From Euryarchaeota archaeon UBA128 (GTDB taxonomy: Archaea; Thermoplasmatota; Poseidoniia; Poseidoniales; Poseidoniaceae): a stretch of 9,127 nucleotides of DNA. The stretch's first letter is position 1. Each line of letters opens with the position of its first letter. The stretch spans positions 1 to 9,127 of the forward strand of contig DALZ01000044.1 in NCBI GenBank assembly GCA_002496955.1. Direction: 5' to 3'. The translations under genes were made by a program, and so were the position numbers. Below are positions 8,501-9,127 of this stretch, piece after piece. Below the pieces are notes generated by a model. The model was not told the DNA's origin. It saw nothing but the letters and a program-made list of their open reading frames with translations, and searched no databases.

Positions 8501-9127
8501 TGACCCACATGTTGCTATGCGAGTTAAAATTATTGAAATGCTCGGTAGTGAAGGTCCAAAAATGGCTGATCAGATTGAAAATCGGCTACCGTTTTCAAAG
8601 GACCTAGTTGACAGAATTTTACACGAGTTAGAATCTCGAAATGTTATCTCAGTTGGATTTTACAAACAAACCGAAGAAGCTGAATATATTCTCAAGATTG
8701 ATGAGCATCGGTTAACTGGTGGAGAAGAAGAAGTTGTTGAATATCGATGGGTTCAAAATATGGTATTTGACAAGTCATTCGCCAAATATGATGATGGATT
8801 TTCGGCTTTTGATTCGCATGTAATATTCCAAAAACAGCAGGAATTGCTCTATCGAGTTGATGAATTTAGATTCAAGGATTGGAAAGATTTGCAAATGGAT
8901 TCTGATGTTATAATGGGACGACTGCTCCACAATCGAATCGGTTATACTACAAGGAAAAACATTCCAATGTTGTTAGGACTTAAGCCAGAACCGTGGATTG
9001 GACCTATGGAGGAACAGTTGCTAGAGAAAATCCCACCCGGCGTTAATGTCACTCGACAAGAAATTATGCAAGATTTCCCAAAAGGTGATGAATTCAAATC
9101 ACTGCAACGTGACTTAAAGCGTGCATT
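5517..9127 (+). CDS. lhr: Lhr-type large superfamily 2 helicase (3' truncated)
   Basis: Lhr proteins are ATP-driven 3'-5' translocases that unwind DNA and RNA-DNA hybrids and are linked to DNA repair. At least 1203 codons are present and the frame is open at the right edge. RecA-like domain 1 has motif I SPTGSGKT (56-63), motif II DELH (179-182) and motif III SAT (214-216). Domain 2 has GHHGS (317-321), SSSLEMGID (345-353) and the arginine-finger motif QRIGRAGH (374-381). A winged-helix region follows (about 400-500). Lhr-specific core signatures are VPSWSGE (564-570), a GGHPTY/CRGRGF segment near 645-660 and FAKRFKEVA (725-733). Beyond about 876 the protein continues past the usual length of compact archaeal Lhr (roughly 850-950), with winged-helix-like segments near 876-930 and 998-1066. 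An in-frame TGA at 5508 makes ATG 5517 the first start. The downstream end is not visible. Confidence 0.95.
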   Translation, partial: MVQIEYLDSPQDTNNLLEMLCPPVRNWFKDKFPDFTRPQKLAIPAIMEKKHLLLCSPTGSGKTLTAFLTVIDKLVRMALDGKLQKKVHCVYISPIKALANDIQRNLIGPLTEIAEDYLPDRAQEIKVGLRTGDTPQSERQRMLKHPPHILITTPESLAIAITSPRFQPIVSELEYMIVDELHSLVPTKRGVHLGLTLSYLDTLLKTPVQRIGISATMEPLEKVAQYLVSSDDRESRGDESQVSIAKVSGSRELDLDIIIPDNRFSDLSVMKVLEKNIEVIADLIAAHTTTLVFANTRKMTETLVQRLRPHLGDLVAGHHGSMDKKIRLDVEKRLKHGHLRAVVTSSSLEMGIDIGSVDLVIQVGSPGDIATALQRIGRAGHHVGGIPRARFLPTSVDDLIELAALQSAIQKGEMDILHFPENCLDVVAQFMIGLVIINQIDIDEAYEVIVNAWSYRNFEYDDFIEVLDMLEEERRVWVDWEENIYGKRGYSRMIYYTNIGTIAPDNSYLVFNAEGSVLGQLSGSFVSNLRSGDVILLGGSTYRVTNIQGTRVNVTAVTGYRPTVPSWSGEARSRSRELSSALLELIGHCIVALRKEIDPRMILCDAYGLSNIVANSIARHLEEHSIDSFQVPDPNRILVEQIISGGHPTYMITTCRGRGFNTALGYFLAGLAESNGISVIEMSFDENGLLLRTSQEIEPRDMYDSFVSQNHIEVIERYIINTQIFAKRFKEVAGRSLIIPKRIGADEISPQVFQQKADALLNKHRTIEDSLLMREAKNEIMFADIDLNSLNDFLELCVDGRARIVHQKMTIPSRLGMSLFMSAFEDLMSMKTRAFLVKDIDPTILQRLLGTRSLATELSERELNEYYLDKAPIPTDSAGLLNLMSHGGGLEKSFNNPLYLEKLQNVDQEILRGWVQKLCQAGEIVKIRKTGSVELDEKWFTPYMAEIHGTLGCLATNGGKDVKDLRELHTEGMEYEISTAYDGLKPVKWKTMKISDPHVAMRVKIIEMLGSEGPKMADQIENRLPFSKDLVDRILHELESRNVISVGFYKQTEEAEYILKIDEHRLTGGEEEVVEYRWVQNMVFDKSFAKYDDGFSAFDSHVIFQKQQELLYRVDEFRFKDWKDLQMDSDVIMGRLLHNRIGYTTRKNIPMLLGLKPEPWIGPMEEQLLEKIPPGVNVTRQEIMQDFPKGDEFKSLQRDLKRA

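Noticed and set aside
1..9127. Search for CRISPR arrays, insertion sequences, tRNA/rRNA genes, integrase or defence genes
   Set aside because: All sequence except short gaps is covered by five housekeeping genes. No spaced repeats, terminal inverted repeats, transposase motifs or cloverleaf-like sequence were seen by eye.

Overview
The window looks like ordinary chromosome from an archaeon. Three genes point there: a clamp-loader large subunit of archaeal form (RfcL), a glycyl-tRNA synthetase of the archaeal/eukaryotic type, and a geranylgeranyl reductase of the ether-lipid pathway. The DNA is fairly AT-rich, gaps are short, and starts lack clear Shine-Dalgarno sequences. The general look of the proteins suggests a Thermoplasmatota-type planktonic euryarchaeon (marine group II/III-like), but that placement is an impression from the sequence, not a measured phylogeny.

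Layout from left to right. Positions 1-957 (+) hold the C-terminal two thirds of a TrkH/KtrB-family potassium transporter, cut by the left edge. It meets head-on, with no base between the two stop codons, a minus-strand pair: glyS (4212-2533) followed 57 bp downstream by rfcL (2475-958), probably one transcription unit. A 97 bp divergent gap (4213-4309) separates glyS from a plus-strand geranylgeranyl reductase gene (4310-5410). After a 106 bp gap with a TATA-like sequence and a TTCACTG repeat cluster comes a very large Lhr-type helicase gene. It opens at 5517 and is still open at the right edge (at least 1203 codons).

Functionally these are housekeeping genes: potassium uptake, clamp loading for replication, tRNA-Gly charging, membrane-lipid saturation, and a DNA/RNA repair or processing helicase. 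They do not form one pathway. I found no mobile element, CRISPR array, RNA gene or recognisable defence or biosynthetic cluster, and no convincing new system. The points most worth a second look are the long winged-helix-containing C-terminal extension of Lhr, the short repeat cluster directly upstream of it, the abbreviated PCNA-binding tail of RfcL, and the zero-spacing convergent junction whose T-tracts lie inside coding sequence. No stretch over 300 bases lacks a gene.
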